Positions 38,388 to 50,540 of a DNA stretch of 64,000 nt are shown here, in pieces (positions within the stretch are counted from its first letter, which is position 1; every line of letters begins with the position of its first letter). The position numbers and the translations under genes were made by a program. The notes under the pieces were generated by a model. That model was not told the DNA's origin. It saw only the letters and a program-made list of their open reading frames with translations, and searched no databases. Source of the DNA: Symbiodinium sp. CCMP2592 (taxonomy: Eukaryota; Sar; Dinophyceae; Suessiales; Symbiodiniaceae); assembly GCA_905221615.1 (NCBI GenBank), contig CAJNDT010004558.1, forward strand, positions 310,001-374,000, written 5' to 3'.

Positions 38388-38800
38388 TCTTCCTCGCCTA
38401 TCAGTTCGTGACCTCTGAGCTTCGCCCATGGAATGCCATCGCGAATGCTTCTTTCTTCGGTGACGCCTGATTCGTTTGTCATTTCAGGGGATCGTTACTG
38501 ACGTAGATGAGTGTCACAACGTTTCTAATTGGGATGCAAAGCTCTGATTTTCAATGTCAACGTTGCGGCGGAAATTTTCTGTTGTCCTATCGTGCCATCT
38601 TCCGGGTGAGCAGCGTCGGAGACGCAACTCATGGGGGGTGCGAACGGACTGCGATGCCTTGTCAAGTTCTAAGGTGTCACTATAAGAGCTGTGAGCAAGA
38701 CCGTGTAAAGTGCAAGAGAAGGGGGCACGCTACGCGTCCCTCGACTCTAGGGGGCATGCTACGCATCCCTCATCTTTACCTTTCTATGTGACCGCCAACG
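38388..38800. other. 3' flank of the element; 31-bp direct repeat
   Basis: No supported ORF. GGGGGCACGCTACGCGTCCCTC (about 38719) is repeated as GGGGGCATGCTACGCATCCCTC (about 38750). Possible 3'-UTR of the element. Confidence 0.45.
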
Positions 38801-38805
38801 CAACG

Positions 38806-38816
38806 TTTGGCTCAAG
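38806..38816 (+). other. Possible relict of the dinoflagellate spliced leader
   Basis: TTTGGCTCAAG matches the last 11 bases of the known 22-nt dinoflagellate spliced leader; the bases upstream match poorly. Such relicts mark re-integration of trans-spliced mRNAs. A chance match of this length in 64 kb on both strands is about 3 in 100, so it is only suggestive. Confidence 0.35.
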
Positions 38817-38879
38817 TCAATGCCCATAGCTAAGTGCTATATGTGTCTTCTATCCTGAGCAATCAGAGCTATCCCGTTG

Positions 38880-39670
38880 CACAGACGAACCGCCGCCGGC
38901 AGTGAGTGCAAAAGGAACGGCCGCCGGTTCTGCCTGCATAGGATCGCACGTGTGGAAGTAAGAGGGAGAGACAGGGTCCAGTCTGTGGAGAGTGCTAGCC
39001 AGCCACACCTACGTTCATTACAGCTCTGGTGGGGAGAGCAGCAACCAAGTCGAGATCAATCCCCCACGCACTTTGTGCTTTTGTACAGCAGAGATAGGTG
39101 GAGACCATGGTAGTTTTGGTTTTCCAACTGTTTGCGTTGTGCATGTGGCTGGTTAGAGTAAAACAGATCCAAGGCATTGGTTGGAAAACCGTTTATTATT
39201 GGTTTTCTTGCACGTGGGTACCGTCACCAGCAAAAACCATTAAAAAAGTATTGGAAATTTCAAGAATTTCCAGATTGCGCGTGATTGCGCCAAGAACTGG
39301 TTTTCTTGCGCGGAGAACTGGTTTTCTTGCGCAACCTTGCGCGAGATTGCGCGGGGGTTCCGGGATACTTTTTTGGTTTCGGGGCGGTTTGGGTGGTGTT
39401 TTGGTTTTCAACCATCGGTTCCAACTATTTCCAACGCATGTTTGCGTGTTCTCTTAAAACGACTGCTTTGGAGCTCACTATAGTGTTGGTGTTGGCAGCA
39501 ACTCATGCATGTGCAAGCTATCAAGTCATCAAGTTGTGCTTCCAACACAATCACAAGTCCAAGCAAGATGTGTTTGTTCAGCCGACAGCAGCTTCAGCAG
39601 TTCATGCTTCTAGCACATGAATTGGGCATGCGGACCTAATGAATTATTGCAGGAGTCTTCTATACATTAG
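38880..39670. other. Intergenic: repeated GGTTTTCTTGCGC words, no gene
   Basis: 39115-39430 contains repeated (A/T)TGGTTTTC and TTGCGC words (ACTGGTTTTCTTGCGC twice near 39300-39340), with GGTTTTC-CAAC at both edges. The short ORFs here look non-coding. Confidence 0.5.
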
Positions 39671-39671
39671 A

Positions 39672-42600
39672 TCACAGGTTCAGAGCTTGTTTGAACACCA
39701 TTGGCATGACCAAGCTCTTACAACCTCGAAGATAAGCGATCACCTCAGGCATACCGGCTTCCTCCCAGAGCTGCTGGTCTTGCTGAATCTTGGTCAGAAG
39801 ATTCATGACCGACTCAGACCCAACTTCCTGGGGCACTGACATATGTTTCATTGGCATGATTATCAGAATGAAGTACCAAAGCTTGGTTACATGTGACAAG
39901 ACACAGATCAAGCCAACTTGCAGCTCAGAGCTCCTTTGGTGAACGCAGCCCCGTGATATGTGAAGATAGCTTCGGCAACAAAGCACCGATACGGTACCCA
40001 AAGGCACGGGTGTACATCCTTGGCAAGACAGCACACATGCCACACAAGGCCAAGGATGTTGTTGACAAGCAACCAAGGTGTTCGTGCTTGCACATGTTGG
40101 TATTCAGTCTTTGAGGCCGTAGCTGGCTCTTCTTCAGCTTTTTCTGCACTCCAGTGTACCGAGTCTTTCCCGTGGAATCAACATAGCGTCGGACGAGGGA
40201 TTGGGCTGTGTCTCGCATTTCCTCAGGGCTGATAGCACATGCCACATGCAGCAACGGCGTGTCATGCATCATGGCAACATACAGCTGCAGAACATGTGCA
40301 TTGTTGCGAAAGCAAGCAGCCTTGGACACAGTATCAGAACCCAGCTCGCCGATCAATCTGCTGTTAGACCAGAGACATGACTTCTTCATACTCGGAGCAC
40401 CGAAAGCCCTCATGTTGATTGTTTGTCGGTAAACCTGAGTATCTCAGAGGGCAGGCATCCAAATAAATATTCCCCATACAAAGTAGCTCTCAACTCGCAA
40501 CCGGTATGTCTCAGCTCAGCTACCCATGCCACTTCTTGACAGAAATGCTCCCATTGTGGCAAGAAAGAAAACTTGGCACTTGCGGGCTGCTCAAGGATAA
40601 AGCACAGGTTCAAAGCCGTGGCCAGGTAGCACAGAAGAATGCACCTGCCCATACCCCATGAAGCGGCTGGCTTATGGAAGATACTAGCAAACTCTGCGTC
40701 GCTCAGGACGATTATATATGCTCCGACTCCGACGGAGAATGGCACCTGTGGGCCAATAAGTTGCCGGTCCGCACCCAAGGGAGCGAGGTGTCCCCTAAAG
40801 GACACACTATAGATCGCCCCGATTGAGAGGCACACATATCCGAAAAGGAAGAGCACACAGGAGCCAGCACCACGAGTCCTCCGGCTTGGAGACGAAGGGC
40901 TGCAACCAATGCTAACCTTCGATATTCTTGACTGCGAACTTGTTCATGTGGAGATCTATACATAGAATTATGTATACAATGCACAACACAACATTGTCAG
41001 TTGCTATCCGGGAGCGCCATGCCAGCTGGAGTCAAGAGGTCGTAATATGTCTGATCAGGTGCGTATTCGTAGTCCAGGGCAATCGTTTTGAACGACAGTT
41101 TCTTTAAACTCATGGTAAGATTTGCTTTGCCTGCAAAGAACTCTACAGCACGCCAATCCTCAGACAAGCAATCAAGCCGACAATTGACATGACATGCTAT
41201 ACAATCACAAGACTGTGAGCACACTGTAATTCAATCGGCAAGCACGGCTTAGGTGGATATCTTCGATGAAGTAGAGGAGCAAGCAGCAAACGACCACAGC
41301 CTTGTATTGCAAAGTACAGACCGATACAGTAACATCACAAGACATGCAGCCACAGCAATGCCAACACTTCTATATAGACAATCGGATAGATAGATAGCCG
41401 AATTGCCCGTGGAACCCCAGCTCTGTAGAGGTTGCATACAAGCACCCGCAGGTTCCATGCATTGCGTCGGCTGAACATGTTCGTAAGAGGGTCTGTGCAG
41501 ATCTTGCATCTAGCAGTCTAGCAGAAGCCAATGATGCAAATAGCTTCAAACCTATGACGGAAGTTGGCACGGCGGAATTATGTTCGAAACCCCTGAACCG
41601 TGTCACTGCTGCAATCAAGCACAACAAAAAGGCTGCAGTCAAGAGTTGTTCCAGTCCAACTTGCAGTGCATGCACATGCCAATCTACCCAAGCCAAGGTA
41701 ACAGGTAACTCCAGCTTCATGCACGAGGGCAACCATGCCGGCTTCACCGACACTTGGCTGCAGTCGTTTCCAGCCGCGGGGCATCGGCGCCGACACCTCG
41801 ATCAGCAATGTGTTTGCATCAGCAGCAACACTCAACAACAAACAAGCTTGTGGCATGATGCTTGCTTGCAAGTTGATTGCAACATATGCCTGCACAATAG
41901 GCTGCAATTATTTTTTCTTCCAGCGGGCTGGGATAACGATGATGTCCCAATCTTCAGGACCACGGCACCACACAGTAGGCAACATCCGACATGTGTGATG
42001 TTTAAACAGGCAGCAATCACATCAAAAATGGAGCGGACAGCTCCTGCCACACGTATGTCTACGATTCCGTTTGCAATTGCTTTGCAATTCCGGCTGTAAC
42101 TGCAAGCAGGCCCAGGAGGCAACCCCGAGGATCCATCGTCGCTGCTACTCAGACAAGATCAACATGTGGAAGGTTTTCCATAGCCCAACCTACCCCATGA
42201 TTTTTTTCTATACATCATATATATACCACCATACAGCACACTAGCCCACTCCGGAGAGTGGGAGACGGATCCAATCCTCCAGACCTGTTCCTAAGCAATC
42301 ACGAACCTGGAAAAAGGCTCTTGGCTTCTCAGGTATCTACACCAAAGGAGGCGTGGCTTTCAGCTCGGCTCGGTACTTGCGTCGCAGGTTCATCAAGACG
42401 GAGTTTGCTTCGTAATTCACTTGTGCCCATTTTACATTCTTCCCATTCTTCTCGAAGAACTGCACCTTTCTTAGATCAGCAGCATTTCGAGAGTTTCAAC
42501 GATAGTACATGAGTATAGACCATATCATGCAGATATTCAATCGAGCAACCATCTCATTGCAAAGCTCGATCAGCACCGTGAACGATGCCCACGTGTAGCA

Positions 42601-45600
42601 AAACATGGACTTCCCCGACTCTTTGCATCGCACACCACATTTCGGGGCGGCACAAGTCCAATACACTTCGACACGATAGGTAGGCCCGTGAGCGATAAGC
42701 CTGCATGATCATCAAATTTTGCAAGAAAAGCACAAGCAAGTCAAGCACACAAGCACATGCACACATGCTCCATCGAATATTTCCCAGTGACGACTTGAGG
42801 TGCTTCTTCTGCTCGGAGGTGACAAGGCACTCTCCTTTTTTCACTCGCTTCGGCTGCTGGGCCTGATCAGGCTTGTCAGTGTCCTGGGACTGATCGGAAT
42901 CCTGTGGATCATGCTCCTTCTCCTCCTTCTCCTGAATGGGGGCGTCTGTCTCCTGATCCTTCTCTTGCTCCTCCTCTGGGTCGTGCTTCCTCTTGATGCT
43001 CCCATTGGCCGCAGCGGGTCGCTTCAGAGCGGCCTTTGCCTTTGCCTTACCCTTAGGCCACCCTTTCTTCTTTGGGGGGGCCTTATCCTGACCATCATCA
43101 GCATCCTCGTCCTTCTGCTCTTGCGGTGCTTCTGCGGGCTTGCCTGTTGCACTCTTGGCCTTTGGGTTTGCTTTGCTCTTCCCTGCAGCCTTCGCTTTGG
43201 CCTTACCCTTAGCCTTGGCCTTAGCCGAGGACTTCGCCGTTGGTTTCGGCTTGGGGTCAACTGCATCTGCCGATCCTTCGTCCTTCTTCTTCCTGCCTGA
43301 TGCCTTTCTAAGGGAATTCTGAGCCGCGTGAGTTAGCAGAGGAATGTCGTCTCCACTGTCCTTCTCAGCCTCCTCCATTCCTTCAGGGTTCTGCTCAGGC
43401 GAATAGTGCTGGGTTTGCTGATTGTCTTCTTGCTCCTCTGCTCCCTTGATTTCCTCGGGATCATGTCCATGCTCCTCCCCTGCTCCCTTGATTTCCTCGG
43501 GATCATGTCCAAGCCCACCCTGCTCTTCATCCCCACATGTTGCTGCATGCTTGTCTGCTCCATTGTCTGCATGCTCATGATCAAGCAATCCATTGGCTCG
43601 CATGAATGCCTCAACACCTACACCGCGATGAAGTGGCTCGGGGCTGGCAGACTCCGTATCTGAGCCATCCTCAGACCGGACCTCCAGGCTCACGGATCGC
43701 CGATCCGACTCCACAACCTCCCCCCAGGACACAGGTGGCTGCAACCGATCTTTGGGAGGGGTGATGGGCAGCTCCTCCGGATTCCATTCTGCGGCGCGAG
43801 CACGCACGAGGGCAGGGGTCTCTGGGGGCACATCAATCGGAAGCTCCTGAATCGGAAGCTCCTGATCTTCTTTCAAATGGTCACCCAGTTGCTTGGTTGT
43901 GGCGTCCGACCTAAATTTTATGCAACACACCATGATGTCTCATGATAAAAGAGATATAAAGATAGCAATAATCCGATAAAAACAAACAATCAACCAGTGT
44001 CATGACATGAAGCAACTGGTCGTGTAAATACACAAGTGGCAGTTGTTGCAACCGTGTTTCTCATCACCACTGCTGGCATCAATTGCTGTGTCCTGCGCAA
44101 CAACCAGATCCCATGAGCAACACACACAGGCAAGAAGATTTAATGCCAACCTCGCACTAATATCCTCACGACTCCCAGCAGACGATCGTAGCCGTGATGC
44201 CGCATCCTTAGCAACATGCAATCATAAGGTTCGCGCAACAGGTTATGATATGCCAATCGACCAGATAAACGAGAGGATGTCTGTTGCCTGAAGCAAAGCT
44301 AAGGACCCACAAATTCGTGAAGCAGAGGATCCTCCAGAACTTGACCTTCCACTACCTGGGTGTCCACATTATCCATGAGGCCGGGATTGGCATGGACTTG
44401 AACACGTGGCAGCTGCCTGCGATGACAGATAGCAGCTAAATATACACAGCTGTACAGACAAGCACAAGCAGCACAAGCAGCACAAGTTGCAACACGACGA
44501 CGGGACTGGTGGGACTTGATACAAAGACGAGGGGCTTGGCGGTGTTCACCAACTTCGCCAGTTTCTGCTTCAGATACCCGTAAGCATCACTTCCAGCGCC
44601 TATTCAACAAACTGTAAGGGGTAGGACCAGCAGTAGTATAGAAACAGCAGCTCTCACAAGATACCATGTCCAGCAGCACAAATGCCTGGTGCTGGAGTTG
44701 CAAACACGATCTCCACATCATCGAAACTCTCATCGGTCCAAGTGATCTTCTTGGCAGAGGCTGGGCCATCTGCCACATTAGCATGTTTGCTTGCAACCAA
44801 CAACAACTCTCATGTCAATTACATCCCTTTTTTCATACTCGAATCACCCACCTGAGGTCAAGTCTTGGGAATCCGGATCAAAGGATGCCACCGACGGAGC
44901 TGACAGAAGTTCAGCTCCAAACCTATCTTCACTGCCCATTGCAGATGCTGGTGGCTCCAGGTCTGAGTCGCTCTCCTCCTGGGGATTGTCAAAGATAGCC
45001 TCCACTCCCATCCATGGTGGGAGTGCCGGCCCTTCATACACAGCATCCCCCTCAGGCTCAGTGCCTGTAATATCGTCTCCAGCATCTTCGATAGGAGCAG
45101 CCTCTTCATCCTCTCCTTCCTGGCAATCCTCCTCCTCCTCTTCATCCCCCTCATGCTCAGCTTCCTCGGGAGCATCCTCTGGCCCCGCAGGCCTCCGATG
45201 ATTTGGCCTATGAGCATGTCGGTACACCGCCAAAGCACCTTCATCCCCAAGACGACCACGATACAAATCCTTATGTATTCTCAAAGCACAAGCAAGCCAG
45301 TTGATTCTCAATAATCAAGTCATGCATGATTGATGCTTGTTGTATTGGGTTGCATGCATGATTGATGCTTGTTGTGTCAAGTTGCATGCATGATTGATGC
45401 TTGTTGTGTTAAGTTGTGGCTTGCATCAATGCCAAGTTGTTGCTGCGATGTTCAAACGTGATATGCAATACCAAGGACACTCAGGAACTGGACGTCGGGG
45501 TCGCGCTGCACATCCGAACGTTCCATGAGCCCTCAGGCAAATACAACTGTGACGACAACAATGCTTCCAGTACTTTCTTGGGAACACTAATCCTATAGAC

Positions 45601-46221
45601 GAGCGACTCTTATGAGCGATCAGAAAGCTTTTGATGGCATGAGCATCCTGATTGATTTGAGTCTCCAGGATCTCCACCTGTGCCAACACGGTGCAATGCA
45701 GACTTGCTTAATAGAAGACCATGGTAATGTGTAAAGTTTGGCCATGACAAAATAGATTGCAACTGTCTTCTATAGATTAAGCAAAGCCACACCGAACTTT
45801 CTGGCTACCACCGTCAGCACCGGGGCAATCACTGGAATGCGAGCGATTTGAGGATGGCTTGCGAAGTTGGGCACGAAGTGGCGGAGCAGAATCTTCAAAG
45901 GGTCTACATCAACATATTTGCAAGTCTGTACATAATGCAAAACAGCCTTATCATGCATTAATGTCCTTGTTGAGTTTCATAGCATCGGTGGAAGCCTTAC
46001 GGAGCTTGCCCTTCTCGCTCAGCGGCCACATAACGAAGATCTTAATGTGAAGCGTTCGAGCTTTCAGCTCCTCGTCCACCGATGCTGCCTGCGAGTGCTA
46101 ACAACACCACACATATATGGACTGTTTGGGCCATGTAACTACAGATCTCCACATTTCCGTCATTAGCCTCAATAATATTCTGCATCAGTCTTTTCAAAAC
46201 CTGCTTCGGATCTTCCGCCAT
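39672..46221 (-). CDS. Multi-exon gene: dinoflagellate VEFFAGKANL-type protein of unknown function (~18-20 exons)
   Basis: Likely start is ATG at 46221 (MAEDPKQVLKRLMQNIIEAN). Approximate exons, right to left: 46221-46143; 46097-45962 (SVDEELKARTLHIKIFVMWP); 45925-45793; 45597-45480; 45300-44850; 44785-44665; 44599-44475; 44415-44310; 44214-44040; 43925-42775; 42699-42560; 42465-42345; 41975-41910; 41828-41708; 41158-41015; 40916-40746; 40644-40525; 40410-40343; 40236-40130; 40030-39928; 39837-39672. The C-terminal half matches a family I know from dinoflagellate gene models, with a Rossmann-like VEFFAGKANLT start. Introns are ~60-400 bp. The intron 40745-40645 was checked: CACAG|GT...GGGCAG|G restores the frame (LLAHRCILLCYL). 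Function unknown. Confidence 0.7.
39928..41158 (-). CDS. Conserved C-terminal domain exons of the minus-strand gene
   Basis: In order on the minus strand: DWRAVEFFAGKANLTMSLKK (glycine-loop strand typical of Rossmann/C5-methyltransferase folds), ALDYEYAPDQTYYDLLTPAG, GGLVVLAPVCSSFSDMCASQ (where a PC motif would sit), LCYLATALNLCFILEQP (where ENV/EQP follows a beta strand), FGAPSMKKSCLWSNS and RRYVDSTGKTRYTGVQKKLK. The arrangement is like a DNA cytosine methyltransferase fold, but APVCSS replaces the canonical PCQ. Activity is uncertain; a nucleic-acid-binding role is possible. Confidence 0.75.
42775..43930 (-). CDS. Large Lys/Ala/Glu-rich exon of the minus-strand gene
   Basis: About 385 codons. 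N-terminal acidic repeats (two copies of GHDPEEIKGAGEE type) are followed by a histone-H1-like basic stretch (AKAKAKGKAKAKAAGK) and mixed-charge repeats ending in KRVKKGECLVTSEQKKHLKS. Low complexity and probably disordered; the basic part could bind nucleic acid or be nuclear-localising. The antisense strand is open over long stretches, as expected for such composition. Confidence 0.65.
44850..45300 (-). CDS. Acidic exon of the minus-strand gene
   Basis: KDLYRGRLGDEGALAVYRHA, then a Glu run (EGDEEEEEDCQEGEDEEAAP) and a more ordered DNPQEESDSDLEPP part. Ends near a GGTGGGTG donor at about 44853. Confidence 0.6.
45321..45416. repeat. 32-bp tandem repeat, three copies
   Basis: CATGCATGATTGATGCTTGTTGT starts at 45321, 45353 and 45385, inside an apparent intron of the minus-strand gene. 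Confidence 0.95.
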
Positions 46222-47970
46222 GGCTACAGAAGGTCAATGACGCCTACCTACCCGAGCAAGGAAATGCACACAAACCGCAAATGGATCATGAAAGATCATA
46301 TAGCCATATACCATGGATTGCAACGAAGATCTCTCATGCAACTTGAGAAGCTGCAGGCATCAGGCATAACAATTAATATAACATGCAAATGCCAGCACCA
46401 AATGGTCCAAGCATGCACGAAACTGCCAAACACAGCTCATGGGCTCAAGCAATCAAGGCCAATGGCAACATGTTTGTTCTGCTGCATGCTGAGATCGGGG
46501 CAACCCATTCAAGAAGGGGCTCAGTCAATCATTGATGCTTGCTTCAAGTTATTATTGCTCATCGCCTGCCCGTGCAATAGATAGACCAGGTATCGATTGA
46601 TGATAGTATGATTCGATGCTCGGTGCTGCTGCCTAGCATGTAAAGACAAGAGCATGCAATCCATGTTCGAGCCATGCAAGAATGCTGACAAGAATTTATG
46701 ATTACAATCTGCTTGCTCAATCCGTCACCAACAGATGATGGCATGATGATGCAAAATAGGTTATCTTCAAGATCTCATATTCCGGATTGAAATTTCTTAA
46801 GAACAACTTTTCCTTTCTCAAGAATATCAAGAATTGGTTTCTGATTTGTAAGAACAAATCCTATATTACAAGAATTCGAAGAAGTGGTTTCTTATTCTCA
46901 AGAACATCGTCGTTTATCTTAAGAACAACGAAGAATTAGTTATTGAAGTAGGAACCAGAAACAAATGGTAGCAACCACAAAGATCCAGGGAACCACAAAA
47001 AGGAACTACATAAGAACTCCTAGGTAATAATATTAGAGTAGTACTCATGATACAATAGTAGTTGTCTTGTCGGGGTTTATTGGCTCAGGGTATTTCGTGA
47101 TTAAGGTTCATGGTGAGCGCGGAATGCGTGAGGTCTACGTGTCCTCCAACGGACTGTTGGTCTTCAACATGGAATATTCGCCAGGCGGGGTTGTGTCAGT
47201 CTGATCAAATTACTACACCTCAGACCCTAAACTTGACATCAGAACGCCGGCTCTCCACGAGCATCTTCTGGTGAGTCCGAGTGGAGAAGCAGTGCATGCA
47301 AATTCGGCACAAACAGCAGCATTTCGCAGACTTGGTCGTTTGCTGTCGAGGTTTAGGGCTTCGGTTTGAGGGTTTTCATTGGACGGTCTCGGTTGTGTTG
47401 CTTCTTTGTTGTTTGCTCTTCTTCTTCTTCTTCGTTTCGCTGCTGACCTGATCTGATCCTGGATGCAGTGAATGATGTGATGGCAGCTGTCTGCTACCAT
47501 GACTGATCGCGGCGATGACCATATTCGCTCGATTTCACTCGTGCAGGTACACACACACACACAGACACACGAGCGCACGTCCAGACACACACGCACGCAG
47601 CGACACAGATGTTCTGTCTGTCTGTCCCGTCCTGTCCCGTCCCGTCCTGGTCTCTCTTGTCATGCCATGCCAAGCCATGTCATGTTATGCTATGTTGTGC
47701 TATGCTATGCTATGTATGTATGCATCTTTCATCCAGCAGCTAAGCTGAAAGGGAAGAATGCTGCGAACAGCTGTGTGCGGGGATACTGTCGTTTGCATGC
47801 GCATAGTCTGGTCCACAAGCACGCACATAACATGCAATAACACATCAGAAGCCCATAGTCCCGCGCCATGAACACATAAGCACAACAAGCCTGACACCAT
47901 AACGTAGGGGCCTTAGGGTTTGGGGGGGGCTCCTTGTTGTAGTTCTGCAACTCTAGTGTAATAATCTAAA
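46222..47970. other. Upstream region of the minus-strand gene: simple repeats, no supported gene
   Basis: 46785-46960 is a patch where AAGAA(C/T) recurs about every 15 bases. 47548-47600 is CA-rich (ACAC), 47620-47650 has TGTCCCGTCC repeats and 47655-47725 has CTATG/CATG repeats. A minus-strand frame at 47213-47596 includes an Arg run and is weak. The promoter of the 46221 gene should lie here, but no motif could be assigned. Confidence 0.5.
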
Positions 47971-47989
47971 CCCCCCCCCCCCCCCCCCC
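47971..47989. repeat. Poly-C run (19 C)
   Basis: A homopolymer of 19 C, likely length-variable and error-prone in sequencing. Confidence 0.98.
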
Positions 47990-48214
47990 TACATTAGAAT
48001 CCTTATAATAACCCTTATAGTAGCCCTTATAGACCCCTTTAAAGAAACCCTAAAATAAACTCTACTACTAGGGCTTTATACTGGGCCCCCCAACAAAAGA
48101 AGACCTACTCCAACTAGCAAGACTCCTACGTTACACACTACATGACACCACGGGAGGACAGGACTTCCTTGCATTGGCCAACACCGCGGCGCCGAACGGG
48201 CCTCCCCGGCCTGA

Positions 48215-48360
48215 GGATTTAGGGTTTTAGGGTTTAGGGGCTTTGGGGTTTAGGGTTTAGGGGCTTTGGGGTTTAGGGTTTTAGGGTTTTAGGGTTTAGG
48301 GTTGATTTAGGGTTTTAGGGTTTAGGGTTTAAGAATTTGGGGTTTAGGGTTTAGGGTTGG
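48215..48360 (+). repeat. Interstitial telomere-like (TTTAGGG)n tract
   Basis: TTTAGGG/TTTTAGGG/TTTGGGG units in head-to-tail order over ~145 bp, the cleanest such tract in the window. TTTAGGG is the plant/dinoflagellate telomere type. Confidence 0.85.
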
Positions 48361-48725
48361 GTTCAAAAAAGGGTTTAGGGGCTTGTACAGTTTCAATTTC
48401 TTTGCATTGTGGAAGTCAATGTTCAGGCGATTGCACAAGTCCTGGGTTTTAGGGTTGAGGGTCCAGGGGGGCCTAATAGGCAATCGCGCGCTCCACGTAC
48501 CGCGACTAATTTTCGAGCAACTCAAGACTTGGGCTATGTAGACTAGAGCGAATAGGGGAGGTTGTCAAGTTTCCAGCTTCGCGCAACTCGCCCCCTGAAC
48601 TCAGACATTCATAACCTTTTCATAGCTCTAGGCCCAGGCTAGTCTTCTGGGACAAGGTGCAGAAAAGCAAGCAGGGTCACAGAGGCGCAGTCACGCTGTT
48701 TCACTGCAATCCTCCCACATTGACA

Positions 48726-48829
48726 TGGGAGTTTCCGAAAATTAGGGGTACCTTATTTTGGGTCCTTATAATAAGGGTCCTACTATTTAGGGTACTACAT
48801 TAGGGCCCCCCTGTTTTCGGAAACTCCCA
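48726..48829. mobile_element. MITE-like element, 16-bp TIRs
   Basis: TGGGAGTTTCCGAAAA (48726-48741) is the exact reverse complement of 48814-48829; 104 bp in total. Read on the minus strand, the right end gives VGVSENRG, a peptide I recall recurring in Symbiodiniaceae protein predictions, which would make this a high-copy element; that recollection needs checking. The 360-bp sequence after it (48830-49190) has only weak ORFs. Confidence 0.75.
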
Positions 48830-49189
48830 CATAGATTAAGGCTGGTATAGGGTCTGGTAGGGTTTTGGGGAGAAGAATCACTGTCGACACATGCAACCCC
48901 AAGCAAACCCCGGAGAGTGTCAACATTCGTGATGAGCCCTGCTTGAGCGAGTGTTGCCTTTCGAGTCCCTGGGGCATTTGTGTCTCGCTTCCCCTTCCTG
49001 TGTCCGGATCATCGGCTACTTTATGCCATAGTCTCCTTTGGATTTTTTTTATTTTCTCAGGGCAACACAGAAGGGGGCAACACTTTGGAAAGGCAAGACC
49101 CGACCCTTCGCCCGAAGTTCGTCGAACCCCGCCGGCGTTCGCCGAACCCTCGCCGAACACCTCCCCTCCTTCGAACCTTTATTATTAAA

Positions 49190-50540
49190 TTCTAATATTA
49201 TTAATATTAATTAATACTAATAATGCTAATAATAATTAATTAATATTCATTTAATTATAATTAATATTAATATTAATATTAATAATACGAATACTAATAT
49301 AATACTAATAATACTAATACTAATATAATAATACTACTAATAATAACTACTAATACTAATATTAATGCTAATACTAATTTGTTTAATATTAATACTAATA
49401 AAATCCTAATACTAATATTACATAAATTATTATTATATTTAAATTTATTTAAATACTAGTACTTATGATACTGATATTTCAATATAATTTGTAACAACAG
49501 AACTAATAATACTAATACACTAATTAAATTAGTAATTAAATATTACTAATACTAGTATTATTAATGATGTATTAAATACAAATATTTATTAAGTCTCATA
49601 TTAATAATTTTAGTAATATTTATATTCAAAAAATACAAAGGTGAAATTACAATGAATGTGAAAAACTAATAAACTAAAAAGTATTAGCAATAATGTGCAT
49701 AATTTAACCTTATCACGAATGGCTCATAGTATAATAGATTTGCATTCGAAGACTGAATGGCTTGTATTCTTAGTCATAGATGAACAATATGGGAACCCTG
49801 TCATGAACAATTAACTTGCAGAATACTTGTTAGTGTGCTGTTCAGAGTTACTAATTGATAATCAATGTCCATACAGGCCATTGTCAATAAAGTATATTGT
49901 TTGTTAGCTATTTCTTATTATTCAATTTGTGATACTATCGCTAGTGGTAACAATTTAAACAATAATTTTTAAATAACTCATCATCAGCACACTATTTCTC
50001 ACAGGGGCCTGCCTATCACCGGTACGATCCCAATTCATATTCTAATAGTATCAATAATAAAAAACTCAGTTTCCTGATTGCTTAATTTGGACGCAGAACA
50101 TGTGTGTCCTGGATATGCATCTATTTTCTTTGAGTGGTTCTGTATAATAATTAAGCAGCTTTATGAACTTGTGTATGATATGATGTCAACACTAATCAAA
50201 ACATACTGCCGTATAAGTGATGAACAATTAAATACACACTTTGACTTAGCTAGATTATTCGTGGTTTTGCTTGTTGTAACACTGAATACTGGCTAATAAG
50301 AACAATAGTACTATTTTATAATCAGCAGGTTTCAGCAAGATTGAGTACAATAATATCACGATCATCCCTCTGCTTGTAACCAGAAAGAATAAACAACAGT
50401 TGAGTCGAAAGAACAAACTTGACAATAGTGTAGCCAGAGGCTTAGGCAATTACATTGTTACTAACTGTTAGCAGCATAAAGAATGTAGTTAATAGCAACA
50501 ACAAATATGAACACATATAGATACTCACCATCATCATCGT
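49190..50540. other. AT-rich island, no gene called
   Basis: 49190-49620 is dominated by TAATA/ACTAAT triplet-like repeats. 49620-50540 is AT-rich and more complex. The ORF at 50078-50296 (MLNLDAEHVCPGYASIFFEW...) is hydrophobic but unsupported. Base composition contrasts sharply with the GC-rich flanks. Confidence 0.6.

Noticed and set aside
42800..43663. Leu-rich plus-strand ORFs that look like membrane proteins
   Set aside because: They are antisense shadows of the Lys/Glu/Ala-rich exon on the minus strand (CTT/CTC opposite AAG/GAG).
47213..47596. Minus-strand 127-residue ORF with an Arg run
   Set aside because: It overlaps a CA microsatellite, has low-complexity ends and no related copy; coding not supported.
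50078..50296. 72-residue hydrophobic ORF in the AT-rich island
   Set aside because: Single short ORF in AT-rich DNA, no domain and no context.
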